In this document: piece after piece, positions 23,568 through 32,147 of the stretch
Numbering within the stretch: position 1 is the stretch's first letter
How the letters are laid out: each line of letters starts with the position of its first letter
Origin: CAZLGM01 sp964558875
GTDB taxonomy: Bacteria > Desulfobacterota > Desulfobulbia > Desulfobulbales > Desulfocapsaceae
Direction: 5' to 3'
Length of the DNA: 35,137 nucleotides
Assembly: GCA_964558875.1 (NCBI GenBank)
Contig: CAZLGM010000008.1
Coordinates: 1 to 35,137 of the forward strand
Translations under genes and position numbers: made by a program
Notes under the pieces: model-generated
Told to the model about the DNA's origin: nothing
Database searches by the model: none
The model's input: the letters and a program-made list of their open reading frames with translations, nothing else

Positions 23568-24638
23568 CTAGTTTCGGACTTTTTCAAACTGTCCGGAATC
23601 AATTATCTGTTGGAAAAAATCGACCATAGACTCCTGTAAAGGTCTGTAGTTCATCCCAAGTTCCCGGATACTTTTGGAGTTGTCACCCTTCCAGAGGATA
23701 TCGACGTTTCTGGATACCCATTTCCTGGTCAACGATTTATCTACAAATGGGGCGACAAGCCAGACCAGCCATTTAGGCATGGCTTTTTTGGGAATGGGAT
23801 ACGAGTCACCATATCTGTCCAGAAGAGCACTGGCCATTTCAATAAAATCAGTATTATGGCCGGAGATAATATATCTGCCTTGTGCCTCGGGAGTATATGC
23901 AGCCGCCAGGTGCGCCTGGGCCAGGTCACGCACATCGACAACACCAAAACCAACTCTGGGAGCCCCCGATTTCATAGTGCCGTCACCAAATTGTCTTATG
24001 ATGTGAAAGCTTTCAGAGGTGGCATGTGGATTGATTCCCGGGCCGATTACCAGTGACGGGTTGACAACTACCAACTCCCAGCGCTCCTGATTATCATGAA
24101 TTGCCCAGGCCTCTTTTTCAGCCTCGGTCTTTGAATAGGAATAAGCGCCATATTCCAGGGATGAGCTGGTGTTCCAGAGTTCTTCAGTAAAAATGTTGTT
24201 GGGTGTTGCATGCAGGTCAGCATTATCACTGTAAATTGCCGCGCAGCTGCTTGTCAACACTACCCGCTTGACTGATGGCGTTCGGTTGACCTCTTCCAGA
24301 ACATTCCTTGTTCCCAGTTTGGCCGGGTCAACCAACTCCTTTTGCGGATCTTTCACATCAATGGTAAAGGGTGAAGCCGTATGAAATACAACCTGACAGC
24401 CTACCATTGATTCACTATATGAGCCGGGTTCCAACAGATCGGTATTGAAATACTTGATTGTGCCGCCGGTCTCGTGGGCCAGTTGGTTGAGGTATTTCAG
24501 CTTTTCCTTGTTTTCCGGATCACGGACCGCCGCATGAACGGTGAGCCCTTCTTCGAGCAGTCGTTTAACAATCCATCCGGCAACATATCCTGTTGCTCCT
24601 GTCACCATGACGGGTGGATTTTTATCGATATTCAGCAT
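23568..24638 (-). CDS. NAD(P)-dependent epimerase/reductase, dihydroflavonol-reductase-like
   Basis: This 356-aa extended short-chain dehydrogenase has the Rossmann motif VTGATGYVAGWIV (GxxGxxG form), an AVRDPEN cofactor-discriminating stretch, VVFHTASPF, LTSSCAAIY and the catalytic YSYSK (Y-x3-K). The pattern is that of the dihydroflavonol-4-reductase / aldehyde (methylglyoxal) reductase branch, which reduces small carbonyl compounds with NADPH. The physiological substrate cannot be read. AAGGAGG precedes the ATG. It stands alone, divergent from the Sec-thioredoxin-like gene. Confidence 0.88.
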   Translation of the reverse strand: MLNIDKNPPVMVTGATGYVAGWIVKRLLEEGLTVHAAVRDPENKEKLKYLNQLAHETGGTIKYFNTDLLEPGSYSESMVGCQVVFHTASPFTIDVKDPQKELVDPAKLGTRNVLEEVNRTPSVKRVVLTSSCAAIYSDNADLHATPNNIFTEELWNTSSSLEYGAYSYSKTEAEKEAWAIHDNQERWELVVVNPSLVIGPGINPHATSESFHIIRQFGDGTMKSGAPRVGFGVVDVRDLAQAHLAAAYTPEAQGRYIISGHNTDFIEMASALLDRYGDSYPIPKKAMPKWLVWLVAPFVDKSLTRKWVSRNVDILWKGDNSKSIRELGMNYRPLQESMVDFFQQIIDSGQFEKVRN

Positions 24639-24906
24639 TTTATAATATCCTCCTTGAGCAGGAATTGTCCCTGAATCTGTGACGGAGATTGTTGTTTTGC
24701 TTGATATTACTTTGACATATTAGCAACAATCAAATTGGCTGTCACTGGTAGTTCGTGCCAAACTACTTGCTGATTATACCAGCATGTTCATTGGTCAAAG
24801 GGAAGGGTAGTGTTAGAGAAAAGTGATGAGTTCAGCAGAAAGTGATGTGATATGGTACAGGCAGATACGTTCATATCCAACAATATAAAACAATAGGCAA
24901 CGATTG

Positions 24907-25473
24907 ATGACAACCACCAGGAAAACACTGCTGAGCATTCTAGCTGTCTGTTTGATTATTTTATTGGTTAAGAACTTTTTCTATTTCAACACTGTCCGGT
25001 CAGTAACCGCACAGGAACTTTCATCTATTCCTGAATTCACCGATCTCAGAGCTGAAAGCTGGCTTAATTCGAAACCGCTGCCGCTGGCAAGCTTGAAGGG
25101 AAGGGTTGTACTGCTCTTTTTCTGGACCTTTGGCTGAAGTAATAGCTACCGATCTCTGCCGTGGCTGCAGAGCCTTAAAAAGAAGTTCGACACTGATGCC
25201 TTTCAGGTTATCACCATCCATTCACCCGAATTTAATCATGAAAAAGAACGGTCGTTGCTGATCAAGAAGATACAGGAGTTTGGTCTTGATTATCCGGTGG
25301 TCATCGATAACGATCTCAATTACTGGCGCCGTATCGGAAACCGGTATTGGCCAAGTTTTTACATCATCGACAGGAAGGGAATACTACGCTTTGTCTACGT
25401 AGGTGAAACGCACAAGTATTTTGCCCAGGCAAGACGGATTGAAAGAGATATACAAGCGCTGATCAAAGAGTAA
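24907..25473 (+). CDS. Thioredoxin-like protein, predicted selenoprotein (UGA = Sec77, UxxS)
   Basis: This is a 188-residue membrane-anchored thioredoxin-fold protein if UGA at 25135-25137 encodes selenocysteine. A basic start and one helix (about residues 7-25) act as an anchor or signal. The active-site region reads VVLLFFWTFG-U-SNS-YRSLPWL, where TlpA/DipZ-type proteins have FWTYxC..C..LPWL; thus the first redox Cys is Sec77 and the second is Ser80. Downstream the same frame gives FQVITIHSPEF, YPVVIDNDLNYW and the cis-Pro-type WPSFYIIDRKG, all expected for the family. A SECIS-like hairpin follows. A UxxS centre suggests a peroxidase or reductase working through an external thiol (inference). 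No adjacent partner gene is evident. The start is ATG 24907, directly after an in-frame TTG. Confidence 0.85.
25135..25172 (+). promoter_or_regulatory. UGA codon with bacterial SECIS-like stem-loop (thioredoxin-like)
   Basis: CTCTGC (25154-25159) pairs perfectly with GCAGAG (25167-25172) around a 7-nt CGTGGCT loop. The loop G lies 27 nt from the U of UGA (25135-25137), within the usual range for bacterial SECIS elements, and the loop contains a GTGG run. Confidence 0.72.
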
Positions 25474-25511
25474 CTCATTTAGTGCCCATCCTGTAGGCGC
25501 TGCTTTGAGAA

Positions 25512-25955
25512 CTATTTGCGACCAGCTCGGACTCTTTTTATAAACTCCTCAGCCCACTGGGTATCCAATTTCTTCCGTAGCTTCACCGGCCAGGCCCGAT
25601 CAACGGGCAGGGGGCCGATCGGATCATCAGCAAATCTGGGGATGATATGGGAATGACCATGGGGAACCGTTTGAAAAGCAGCTTCTCCGATTGACTGACA
25701 GACGGTGAAATCGGTGACCCCATCCAGGTTGTTCTCTAGAATTGCAATTATCTGTTGGATAGACGGCAGATAGAGCCGGGCGGTTTCAATAGGAAATTCC
25801 CTGGCATCGGCATAGTGTTTCTTAGGGATGAGCAGCGAATGGCCTGTTACCAGTGGATTGACATCAAGAAGGCCAAGAAAAAACTCATTTTCATAAAACT
25901 TGTAGGGCAATTCATCCTGGAGAATCTTGCAGAAGATGCAGTCTGGTTGAGACAT
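25512..25955 (-). CDS. HIT family protein
   Basis: This 147-aa protein begins MSQPDCIFCKIL with the Zn-type CxxC at C6/C9 of that start and ends its core with the histidine triad VPHGHSHIIPRF (H-x-H-x-H). HIT proteins are cytosolic nucleotide hydrolases or transferases acting on AMP-lysyl/AMP-NH2 type substrates or dinucleotides. The ATG at 25953-25955 has GGAGG 5 nt upstream, so it is preferred over 25976. It converges with the Sec-thioredoxin gene, 38 nt away; a weak AGTGCC/GGCGCT hairpin lies in that gap. Confidence 0.9.
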   Translation of the reverse strand: MSQPDCIFCKILQDELPYKFYENEFFLGLLDVNPLVTGHSLLIPKKHYADAREFPIETARLYLPSIQQIIAILENNLDGVTDFTVCQSIGEAAFQTVPHGHSHIIPRFADDPIGPLPVDRAWPVKLRKKLDTQWAEEFIKRVRAGRK

Positions 25956-26001
25956 GTCAGCCTCCATAGGGGACAATAATAATGCTGCCGGTTTAAGATC
26001 A

Positions 26002-26165
26002 GATCGCCGCGGTCGCTGTGCTCCCTCGCGACGACAATACGAGTCATGTCAATGACGGCAAAACCTTGTATTAGAACCGCCCCTGTTTATTATTGCTGTC
26101 GCTATGAAGTGGGGTGACAATATCTACAGCTGTCGTCGCGAAGGAGCATTGCGACTGTGGCGATC
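26002..26165. repeat. Inverted repeat element with 35-nt arms
   Basis: The arms 26002-26036 and 26131-26165 are inverted copies of one 35-nt sequence with 5 differences (GATCGCC...TCGCGACGACA). They enclose 94 nt. The arm resembles the short GC-rich TCGCGA/TGCTCC repeats scattered in many deltaproteobacterial genomes. With its neighbour at 26195 it fills the 344-nt gap between the HIT and serB genes. No gene is visible inside. Confidence 0.7.
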
Positions 26166-26194
26166 TTTTTTATTAATGGTTAAATTGCACTTGG

Positions 26195-26299
26195 TAACTT
26201 TGAGATGTGCCCCAAATTTGGATAAGCAGGCTTTCCAGCTATACAACGAGTATGCTGTAGAGCCTGATCATTCAAAGTTGGGTGCACATCTCAAAGTTA
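26195..26299. repeat. 105-bp imperfect palindrome directly after serB
   Basis: Perfect 16-bp ends (26195-26210 and 26284-26299) continue inward as imperfect pairing (CCCAAATTTG with CAAAGTTGGG; CAGGCT with AGCCTG; ATAC with GTAT), so the whole 105 nt can form a single long hairpin. It abuts the serB stop codon. It may be a MITE-like insertion, an integron attC-like fold, or a terminator; no transposase or integrase is near. Confidence 0.7.
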
Positions 26300-27517
26300 T
26301 TATTCTTTGTAGATCTCACGATCCCTAATCCCAATCAGGTATAAAAGCCCATCAAGCCCCACATCCGAAATCGTACTCTGAGCCCGCTCCCTGACAACCG
26401 GCTTTGCGTTAAAAGCTACTCCAAGACCGGCAATACTGATCATTGGAAGATCATTGGCGCCATCTCCAACCGCGATGGTCTGCTCAAGCACAAGGTTTTC
26501 CTTTTGAGCAATTTTTTTAAGCAGATTTGCCTTCTGCTCCCCATCGATGATATCTCCTTTCACTTCACCTGTGACCACACCGTCTTTGATGTCAAGCTCG
26601 TTGGCATAGACATAGTCAAAACCAAATGTTTCTTTGAGATAATCGCCGACAAAGGTGAATCCACCTGAGAGAATACCCAGCTTGTAACCCAGGTTTTTTA
26701 ATGTTTTGACTACCGTGGATGTCCCTTCGGTTATGGGAAGGTTATCGATGATCTTCGATAATTTTGATGCCTGCAAACCTTTGAGAAGAGAAACTCTTTT
26801 TCTGAAACTCTCCTTAAAATCCATTTCACCCCGCATTGCCGATTCTGTAATGGCTGCAACCTTATCACCGACACCTGCCAGTTTTGCCAGCTCATTGATA
26901 ATTTCTGTCTGAATCAAGGTGGAATCCATATCAAAGACAACCAGCTTTCTGTTTCTGCGGTAAATGTTGTCCACATGAAAAGATATATCGATATCTATTG
27001 TGGCGGAAATATCCAAGAGGTCGGCCCGCACCTGGTGAATATTAGGAGGCGTACCGGTAACAATCATTTCTACACAGGCTTTTGGCTTGATGGCAGGATT
27101 CTCCATGGAGATACGGCCCGAGATCCTTCTGATATCATCTATGTTGAGCTCGTTCTTTGCGGTAATCCCGGAGATCTTGGTAATTTGCTTGGCTGACAAT
27201 TCTCTACCCAACAGGGTGATCACTCTTCTCTCTTTTCCCTGATCTCCTACCCATCTCTCGTATCGTTCAAGTTTTACAGGCGTGAAGTTAACCGATACAC
27301 CCATGCCATGGCACTCAAAGAGAAGATCTTTAAACAGTCCGGAGCCTTTCTGCTTGTCAGGTATTCCGATCAGTATTCCCATAGTGAGAAAGTCGTGAAT
27401 AACGCTCATACCGATATCAAGAATTTTAACATCGTACTCGGCAAGAATACCGACAAGGGAGGAAACAAGCCCAGTTTTGTCTTTACCTGTAAAGTTGACC
27501 AGTAAAATTTTGTCCAT
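26300..27517 (-). CDS. serB: Phosphoserine phosphatase with N-terminal ACT domains
   Basis: This protein of about 405 aa converts phosphoserine to serine, the last step of serine synthesis. The N-terminal ~180 residues contain two ACT-type regulatory domains (ILLVNFTGKDKTGLVSSL and a second copy). The HAD phosphatase follows: VVFDMDSTLIQTE with the nucleophile and acid Asp pair, then ILSGGFTFVGDYL, and VGDGANDLPMI. The start at ATG 27517 (MDKILLVNF) matches the ACT fold; ATG 27529 is an alternative. It follows the EndoQ-UvrD gene by about 50 nt on the same strand and may be cotranscribed. A long palindrome directly follows the stop. Confidence 0.93.
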   Translation of the reverse strand: MDKILLVNFTGKDKTGLVSSLVGILAEYDVKILDIGMSVIHDFLTMGILIGIPDKQKGSGLFKDLLFECHGMGVSVNFTPVKLERYERWVGDQGKERRVITLLGRELSAKQITKISGITAKNELNIDDIRRISGRISMENPAIKPKACVEMIVTGTPPNIHQVRADLLDISATIDIDISFHVDNIYRRNRKLVVFDMDSTLIQTEIINELAKLAGVGDKVAAITESAMRGEMDFKESFRKRVSLLKGLQASKLSKIIDNLPITEGTSTVVKTLKNLGYKLGILSGGFTFVGDYLKETFGFDYVYANELDIKDGVVTGEVKGDIIDGEQKANLLKKIAQKENLVLEQTIAVGDGANDLPMISIAGLGVAFNAKPVVRERAQSTISDVGLDGLLYLIGIRDREIYKE

Positions 27518-27570
27518 TTGTCTGTACATCGAAGTTGAGAGGGTTTGGTGATAATCAGCTCACATTATTA

Positions 27571-30500
27571 TTAAAATAAACTCATCTGCCTGGCAGTTTT
27601 TTTCTTTTTCTTCTTTTTAGCAGCCATCGGAGGAAGTTGCACCAATTCCCGGGGAATATCACTTAAAAACCGGGATGGATCTGGCAACAGCTCTTCTCCA
27701 TAACTTGTTCTTTTTTTAGCATGCAGGAGATAGAGCACGCGCGCCGCCCTGGTCATACCCACAAAAAAGAGGCGTCGCTCTTCCTGTAGATGCTCCTGTT
27801 CCCGTTCCGGCTCAAGCGGTTCGCGGGGTGCAAGTGGAAGCAGCCCTTCCTCGCAGCCGGCTAGAAAAACAGCCCCGAACTCAAGCCCTTTGGAGGCATG
27901 CAGAGTACCCAAAAAAACGGCCTCAGCCCGGTGGTCATAGATAACCTGGTCCTGATGGCGCCTGAGATGCTCGCCAAAAGCCGCAAGAGTCGATGCTGAC
28001 TCTGCCATCTGTCTGATCCGAATTATATCCACTTGCTCTCTATTAATCGAATACCTTTCAAGAAGTGTATCAATCGCCGCAACGACAGAATCACTGTTTA
28101 CACCACGCTGCATACTGTCAATAACATTTGCAAATTCTCTGAGCTTTTGCTGCAGCAGGGCTGGCAGCCGGTCAATATCGGCAAGTAAATCCGTAAAAGG
28201 TGACCGACTGTCCACTGTAACAATATCATCGGCCTCTGCCAGCGTCTTGGCTCCAATACCCTCTTCCCGACCCAGAAGATACAGCAGCTCAGCCTTGTCG
28301 ATCATATCCGATGCAAGCAGCACCCATGAATAGATGATCCTGGCATCGCCGGTCTGAAAAAACGGCTTCACATCAACTACCTGGAAGGGGATGCCCCTCT
28401 CAGCCAGGACTTGTGCGATGGCTTCAGCCTGTTTTGATGTACGGTAGAGAACTGCGATGTCGGACAGCCCCATGTTGTAATTGGAGAGATCTGTCAACCG
28501 GTCGATCTCACGATGGGAAGTGCCGCCGACTAAAAGTTGTATCTGGTCTCCAATAAATCGAGCCTCACCACCGGAGTCGGCAGCCAGGTGGTTATAGATT
28601 CTGCCGGTCTGCGCTCCAGCTCCGGCTGTGATCGGGTTGTCGTCCGATGGGTGATTCGCAGCAATCACATCCCCTGCTGCCTGCAGAATGGAGGCTGAAC
28701 TTCGATAGTTGATCGTCAGTGTATGGAGTTCAGCCTTCTGCTTTTCAATGAACCGATGGAACCAGCCAGGGCTTGAGCCGCGGAACCCATAAATAGCCTG
28801 GTCCGGGTCACCAATACCGAATACCGGACAACCTTGGGACAGCAGACGCACAAGCTCATATTGACCCGCGTTAAGATCCTGGAACTCATCGATAAGCAGG
28901 TGGCCGGTTTCAGCCCTGACTTGGGCAGCAAAATTGCCATCATCTGCTATCATTTTGGCACAGGCCAACACCACCTCATCAAGATCAAGGAGGTTCCGGT
29001 CGCGTAGATAGCTGAAAAAGGGCTGAAAAGAAGCTGGGTAGTTTTCAGGCTGACTTGACAGTCCGGAGAGAAACAGACCAATCTCCCGCTGCAGTTCGGA
29101 CCGCTCCCTGGTTACCAGATCAGGATAAAGTTTGCGGACTATACTTGTTTGCAACTCCGGTCCGACCAGGTACTGTTTCGGATTTTTTCGGTGGAGCCAG
29201 CCGAGGCAGTAGGCGTGAAAAGTATTCACCCGGACTCTGGAATCGGCCCCTGTTTTTCCCTCAAGCCGCTGCCGTACCTCCTCGGCAGCCTTGTTTGTAA
29301 AGGTGATCACGGTCATCCGGTTCTTTTTGTTTTCCAGCAATCGAAAAGCCCGTTGGACTAGGGTATGGGTTTTACCCGTTCCCGGTCCGGCCTTGACAAT
29401 GATACGGTCTTTTCGGCTGTCTACAGCATCCTGCTGCTGTTGGTTAAGACTTTGTTTTTCTTTGGCTTTCTTGGCAGGGCGGGAGGCCTTGAAATTGTGC
29501 AGCTTTCTTTTCTTTGCATTACGAGGTTTGGCAGGGGTGAGGCCAAAAAGATTAAGCTGGCCTCCCAGTCCCTGGCGCTCCTCCTCTGTGAACACCCGGA
29601 TCACACCAAATTCACCGTCAAATCCGGGCATACGGATCACTTTCTTTTCCCGTACCCGTTTAACAGCCTTGGCAAGCATGGGTGACACGGATTTGATGTC
29701 TGACAGAGAAGCATTGAGCAGAAGGTTGAATTCCGAACCAAAGGTGTTAATCAACTTGCCGTAGATAGTGGCAACTTTTTTTGTTGCCGGACCAGTGTTG
29801 AATAACTCTCCCAACATCTCATGCAGCGGGATCAGGCTGTGAACAATCGGGGAGCCTTGCGGGTAAACAGGAGCCTCTCGGTCAGCCAACTCCATCACCC
29901 TGTACAGCACGCCAATGGTAAGCGGCTTACCGCATTGAGGGCAGATTCCTTTCTGCTGCTTTGTTTGGGCCGGCTCAAGACAGACTCCACACTTCCGGTG
30001 ACCGTCACAGTGATATTTGCCCTCTTCAGGATAAAACTCGATGGTTCCTGCAAAACGCTGATTGCCGTCTGCGTCAACGGGCTGTCGAAGGGCCTGCTGC
30101 ATGGAAAAGAAATCAAGGTCGGTGGTGAAAATATTAGCCTCCCTGCCCAGCTTGGATGGCGAATGGCAGTCGGAGTTGGAGATCAGTGAAAAACGGTCAA
30201 GTGCCGAGATGCAGCGGTTCATGTCCGGATCAGAAGACAGACCGGTCTCAAGGGCAAAGATCTCATCACTTAGATCCCCAAAACATTCCTCAATGGCATC
30301 GAATCCGGACTTGGAGCCAAACAGGGAAAACCAGGGAGTCCAGATATGGGCAGGAACCAGAAATCCCTGCGGGGCCTGCGCAAGCATGATCTCAAGCAGA
30401 TTCCTGGAATCAAGACCCAGAATAGGACGACCGTCCGACTCCAGGTTGCCGATTCCGGCAAGTGTAGTATTGATCCTGCGAACCGATTCGAAATCAGGCG

Positions 30501-30858
30501 CAAACAGGATATTATGGACCTTGCGAACTTTGTCGTCCCGCTTGTAAATTGAGCTTATTTCAGAACTGAGTACAAAACGGATACCAGATGTGTCCGGCTG
30601 AACTCCTGGCGGCAGGATGGGTGCCAGTTCTTCTAAAAACAATTGCTCACGTAACTTAAACAGACCCGGTTCTGCTTCTTCAAGATGTTCGGTCAAATGG
30701 GCAAACCAGCCCGGGTGGGTAAAATCTCCGGTTCCGACCACATCGATTCCTTTTATGGCGGCCCAGGCGGCAAGGCCCTGCAGATTGCTGGCCTTGCTGG
30801 TTGCACGGGAATAGCGGGAATGGATATGAAGATCGGCTATGTAAGAAGTTTTAGTCAC
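27571..30858 (-). CDS. EndoQ-type PHP endonuclease fused to UvrD/PcrA-like helicase
   Basis: This 1095-aa protein has two enzymes. Residues 1-400 match endonuclease Q: a PHP metal site (DLHIHSRYS, D9/H11/H13; Glu100; NSDCHSPSKLG, D230/H232) and a Zn finger with C284, C290, C293, C306 and C309 followed by GKPLTIGVLYRVMELADR. EndoQ cuts DNA 5' of deaminated bases and abasic sites. Residues about 468-1080 are a superfamily 1 helicase: NQQQQDAV, Walker A GPGTGKT (491-497), LLIDEFQDLN, GDPDQAIYGFRGS, NYRSS, and TLHASKGLEF. Two clamp-binding-like motifs occur, QLNLF (434-438) and QMSLF at the very C-terminus. Cutting coupled to strand unwinding for repair is the inference. The start is GTG at 30856-30858. 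It is followed by serB. Confidence 0.88.
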   Translation of the reverse strand: MTKTSYIADLHIHSRYSRATSKASNLQGLAAWAAIKGIDVVGTGDFTHPGWFAHLTEHLEEAEPGLFKLREQLFLEELAPILPPGVQPDTSGIRFVLSSEISSIYKRDDKVRKVHNILFAPDFESVRRINTTLAGIGNLESDGRPILGLDSRNLLEIMLAQAPQGFLVPAHIWTPWFSLFGSKSGFDAIEECFGDLSDEIFALETGLSSDPDMNRCISALDRFSLISNSDCHSPSKLGREANIFTTDLDFFSMQQALRQPVDADGNQRFAGTIEFYPEEGKYHCDGHRKCGVCLEPAQTKQQKGICPQCGKPLTIGVLYRVMELADREAPVYPQGSPIVHSLIPLHEMLGELFNTGPATKKVATIYGKLINTFGSEFNLLLNASLSDIKSVSPMLAKAVKRVREKKVIRMPGFDGEFGVIRVFTEEERQGLGGQLNLFGLTPAKPRNAKKRKLHNFKASRPAKKAKEKQSLNQQQQDAVDSRKDRIIVKAGPGTGKTHTLVQRAFRLLENKKNRMTVITFTNKAAEEVRQRLEGKTGADSRVRVNTFHAYCLGWLHRKNPKQYLVGPELQTSIVRKLYPDLVTRERSELQREIGLFLSGLSSQPENYPASFQPFFSYLRDRNLLDLDEVVLACAKMIADDGNFAAQVRAETGHLLIDEFQDLNAGQYELVRLLSQGCPVFGIGDPDQAIYGFRGSSPGWFHRFIEKQKAELHTLTINYRSSASILQAAGDVIAANHPSDDNPITAGAGAQTGRIYNHLAADSGGEARFIGDQIQLLVGGTSHREIDRLTDLSNYNMGLSDIAVLYRTSKQAEAIAQVLAERGIPFQVVDVKPFFQTGDARIIYSWVLLASDMIDKAELLYLLGREEGIGAKTLAEADDIVTVDSRSPFTDLLADIDRLPALLQQKLREFANVIDSMQRGVNSDSVVAAIDTLLERYSINREQVDIIRIRQMAESASTLAAFGEHLRRHQDQVIYDHRAEAVFLGTLHASKGLEFGAVFLAGCEEGLLPLAPREPLEPEREQEHLQEERRLFFVGMTRAARVLYLLHAKKRTSYGEELLPDPSRFLSDIPRELVQLPPMAAKKKKKKKTARQMSLF

Positions 30859-30918
30859 GTGAATGTCTCACTATACATGATTTATAATTGTTATACGTTT
30901 TTACTACGAATAGTGCAG

Positions 30919-30986
30919 TCCTTCCAACTGAATTAAAAGCTTATTTGGAAATAACATGGAATTTTCTAAAAAAAAGCTTGGAAGGA
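30919..30986. repeat. Inverted repeat in the 30859-31250 intergenic region
   Basis: TCCTTCCAA (30919-30927) and TTGGAAGGA (30978-30986) are perfect 9-nt inverted arms, each also near an AAGCTT. The 392-nt gap between the divergent EndoQ-UvrD and PstS-like genes is otherwise AT-rich and holds no gene; it must contain promoters for both but none is clear enough to mark. Confidence 0.4.
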
Positions 30987-31250
30987 TTATTGGTACCGAT
31001 TTGATAATCTTTCCCGAAAAATTATTTCTAAAATTGCTTAATATGGTAGAAAATAGAGTGTGCTGGATACATTTATTTTCATAAATAATTGTAGATTCTG
31101 CATATGAGAGTCAGTTGATCCGTTTGCAATTGGCTGAAACTCATTGATTGGATTATCAAACAGCAAGTTGATGCCATTTTTGACGAGAATTATTTTAAGG
31201 CGCATCCGCTTTTGAGAAAAGTGAATCTATTTTCCTGTTCAGGAGGGTAA

Positions 31251-32144
31251 ATGCTATTTGATAGATCTTCTGTATGGCTGGTAGCGTTTCTACTATTGAC
31301 CTCCCTGCTTTCCGAATCGGTTGCATTGGGTTCTCAAAAAGTAATGTGGGTAGGGTGCGGCATCACTAAAAATGGTTTTACCCGCGAGTTGGCCGAAGAA
31401 TTTGAAAAAAGCACGGGTGTAGAGGTTGAAGTGCGGGGAGGAGGGGCGTTAAAAGGAATCCGCGATTCCGCATCCGGTGCGGCTGATATCGGTGGTACCT
31501 GTCGTCTTTGCCTCAACGACCCCAAAGAAAAAGGCGCCACCCTGCACCATGTCGCCTGGGACGCGTTGGTGGTTATCGTTTCACGTTCAAACCCGGTGAA
31601 TGACATAACTTTTGCTCAACTGCGTCAACTTCTGCTTGGTGAATTCAAGAACTGGAAAGAGCTTGGCGGAAACGATGTACCAGTTGAACTTTATCTGCGA
31701 CGAGGTGTTACAAGCGGTGTCGGTCATATGTTCCGGATGATGTTTTTTCAAGACCCCAAGGCTCGTTTCCTGCATGCCAACGAGTTTCCCCGCAGCAGCG
31801 GCCTGATTGAGATGCTGGTCAGAAAAGGCAAGGGTAGTGTCGGCATTTCCGGTTACAGCAGCGCCCAGAAACGACCGGGGCTGAAAATGCTCTCCATTGA
31901 TGGGATAAAGCCAACTAAAGAAAATATTATATCCAATAAATATATTTATAGCAGACCACTCTATTTCGCCACAGGCAGAAACACATCCTCAAAGGGGCGT
32001 CAGTTTGTCGAGTTTGCTTTAAGTGATACCGGCCAGGCAATTATTTCCAGGGAGGGTGTGGTTAACCTGGAAGAGGGTGCGGGCTTATCTGCTCAGTTTC
32101 GAAAACTATTTGGCAACACTCTACTGGCGCCCGGAGTAAAATAG
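31251..32144 (+). CDS. PstS-like periplasmic binding protein
   Basis: This 297-aa protein has a signal peptide (residues 1-26) and AGGAGG 4 nt before the ATG. The mature part has the phosphate-binding-protein-like pattern: a first domain with EEFEKSTGVEVEVRGGGALKG and AADIGGTCRLC, then VAWDALVVIVSRSNPV, LLLGEFKNWKELGG and a C-terminal KGRQFVEFALSDTGQ. In PstS these segments bind phosphate or a related oxyanion. No ABC permease genes follow; instead a hybrid kinase starts 3 nt after the stop, so it probably acts as the ligand-binding partner of that sensor rather than in transport. Confidence 0.85.
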   Translation: MLFDRSSVWLVAFLLLTSLLSESVALGSQKVMWVGCGITKNGFTRELAEEFEKSTGVEVEVRGGGALKGIRDSASGAADIGGTCRLCLNDPKEKGATLHHVAWDALVVIVSRSNPVNDITFAQLRQLLLGEFKNWKELGGNDVPVELYLRRGVTSGVGHMFRMMFFQDPKARFLHANEFPRSSGLIEMLVRKGKGSVGISGYSSAQKRPGLKMLSIDGIKPTKENIISNKYIYSRPLYFATGRNTSSKGRQFVEFALSDTGQAIISREGVVNLEEGAGLSAQFRKLFGNTLLAPGVK

Positions 32145-32147
32145 CTG

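Noticed and set aside
26195..26299. Functional integron attC site
   Set aside because: No clear RYYYAAC/GTTRRRY core boxes and no integrase or cassette array in the window.
29291..29764. Plus-strand open frame over the EndoQ-UvrD gene
   Set aside because: It is antisense to a well-supported helicase region and has no recognisable domain.
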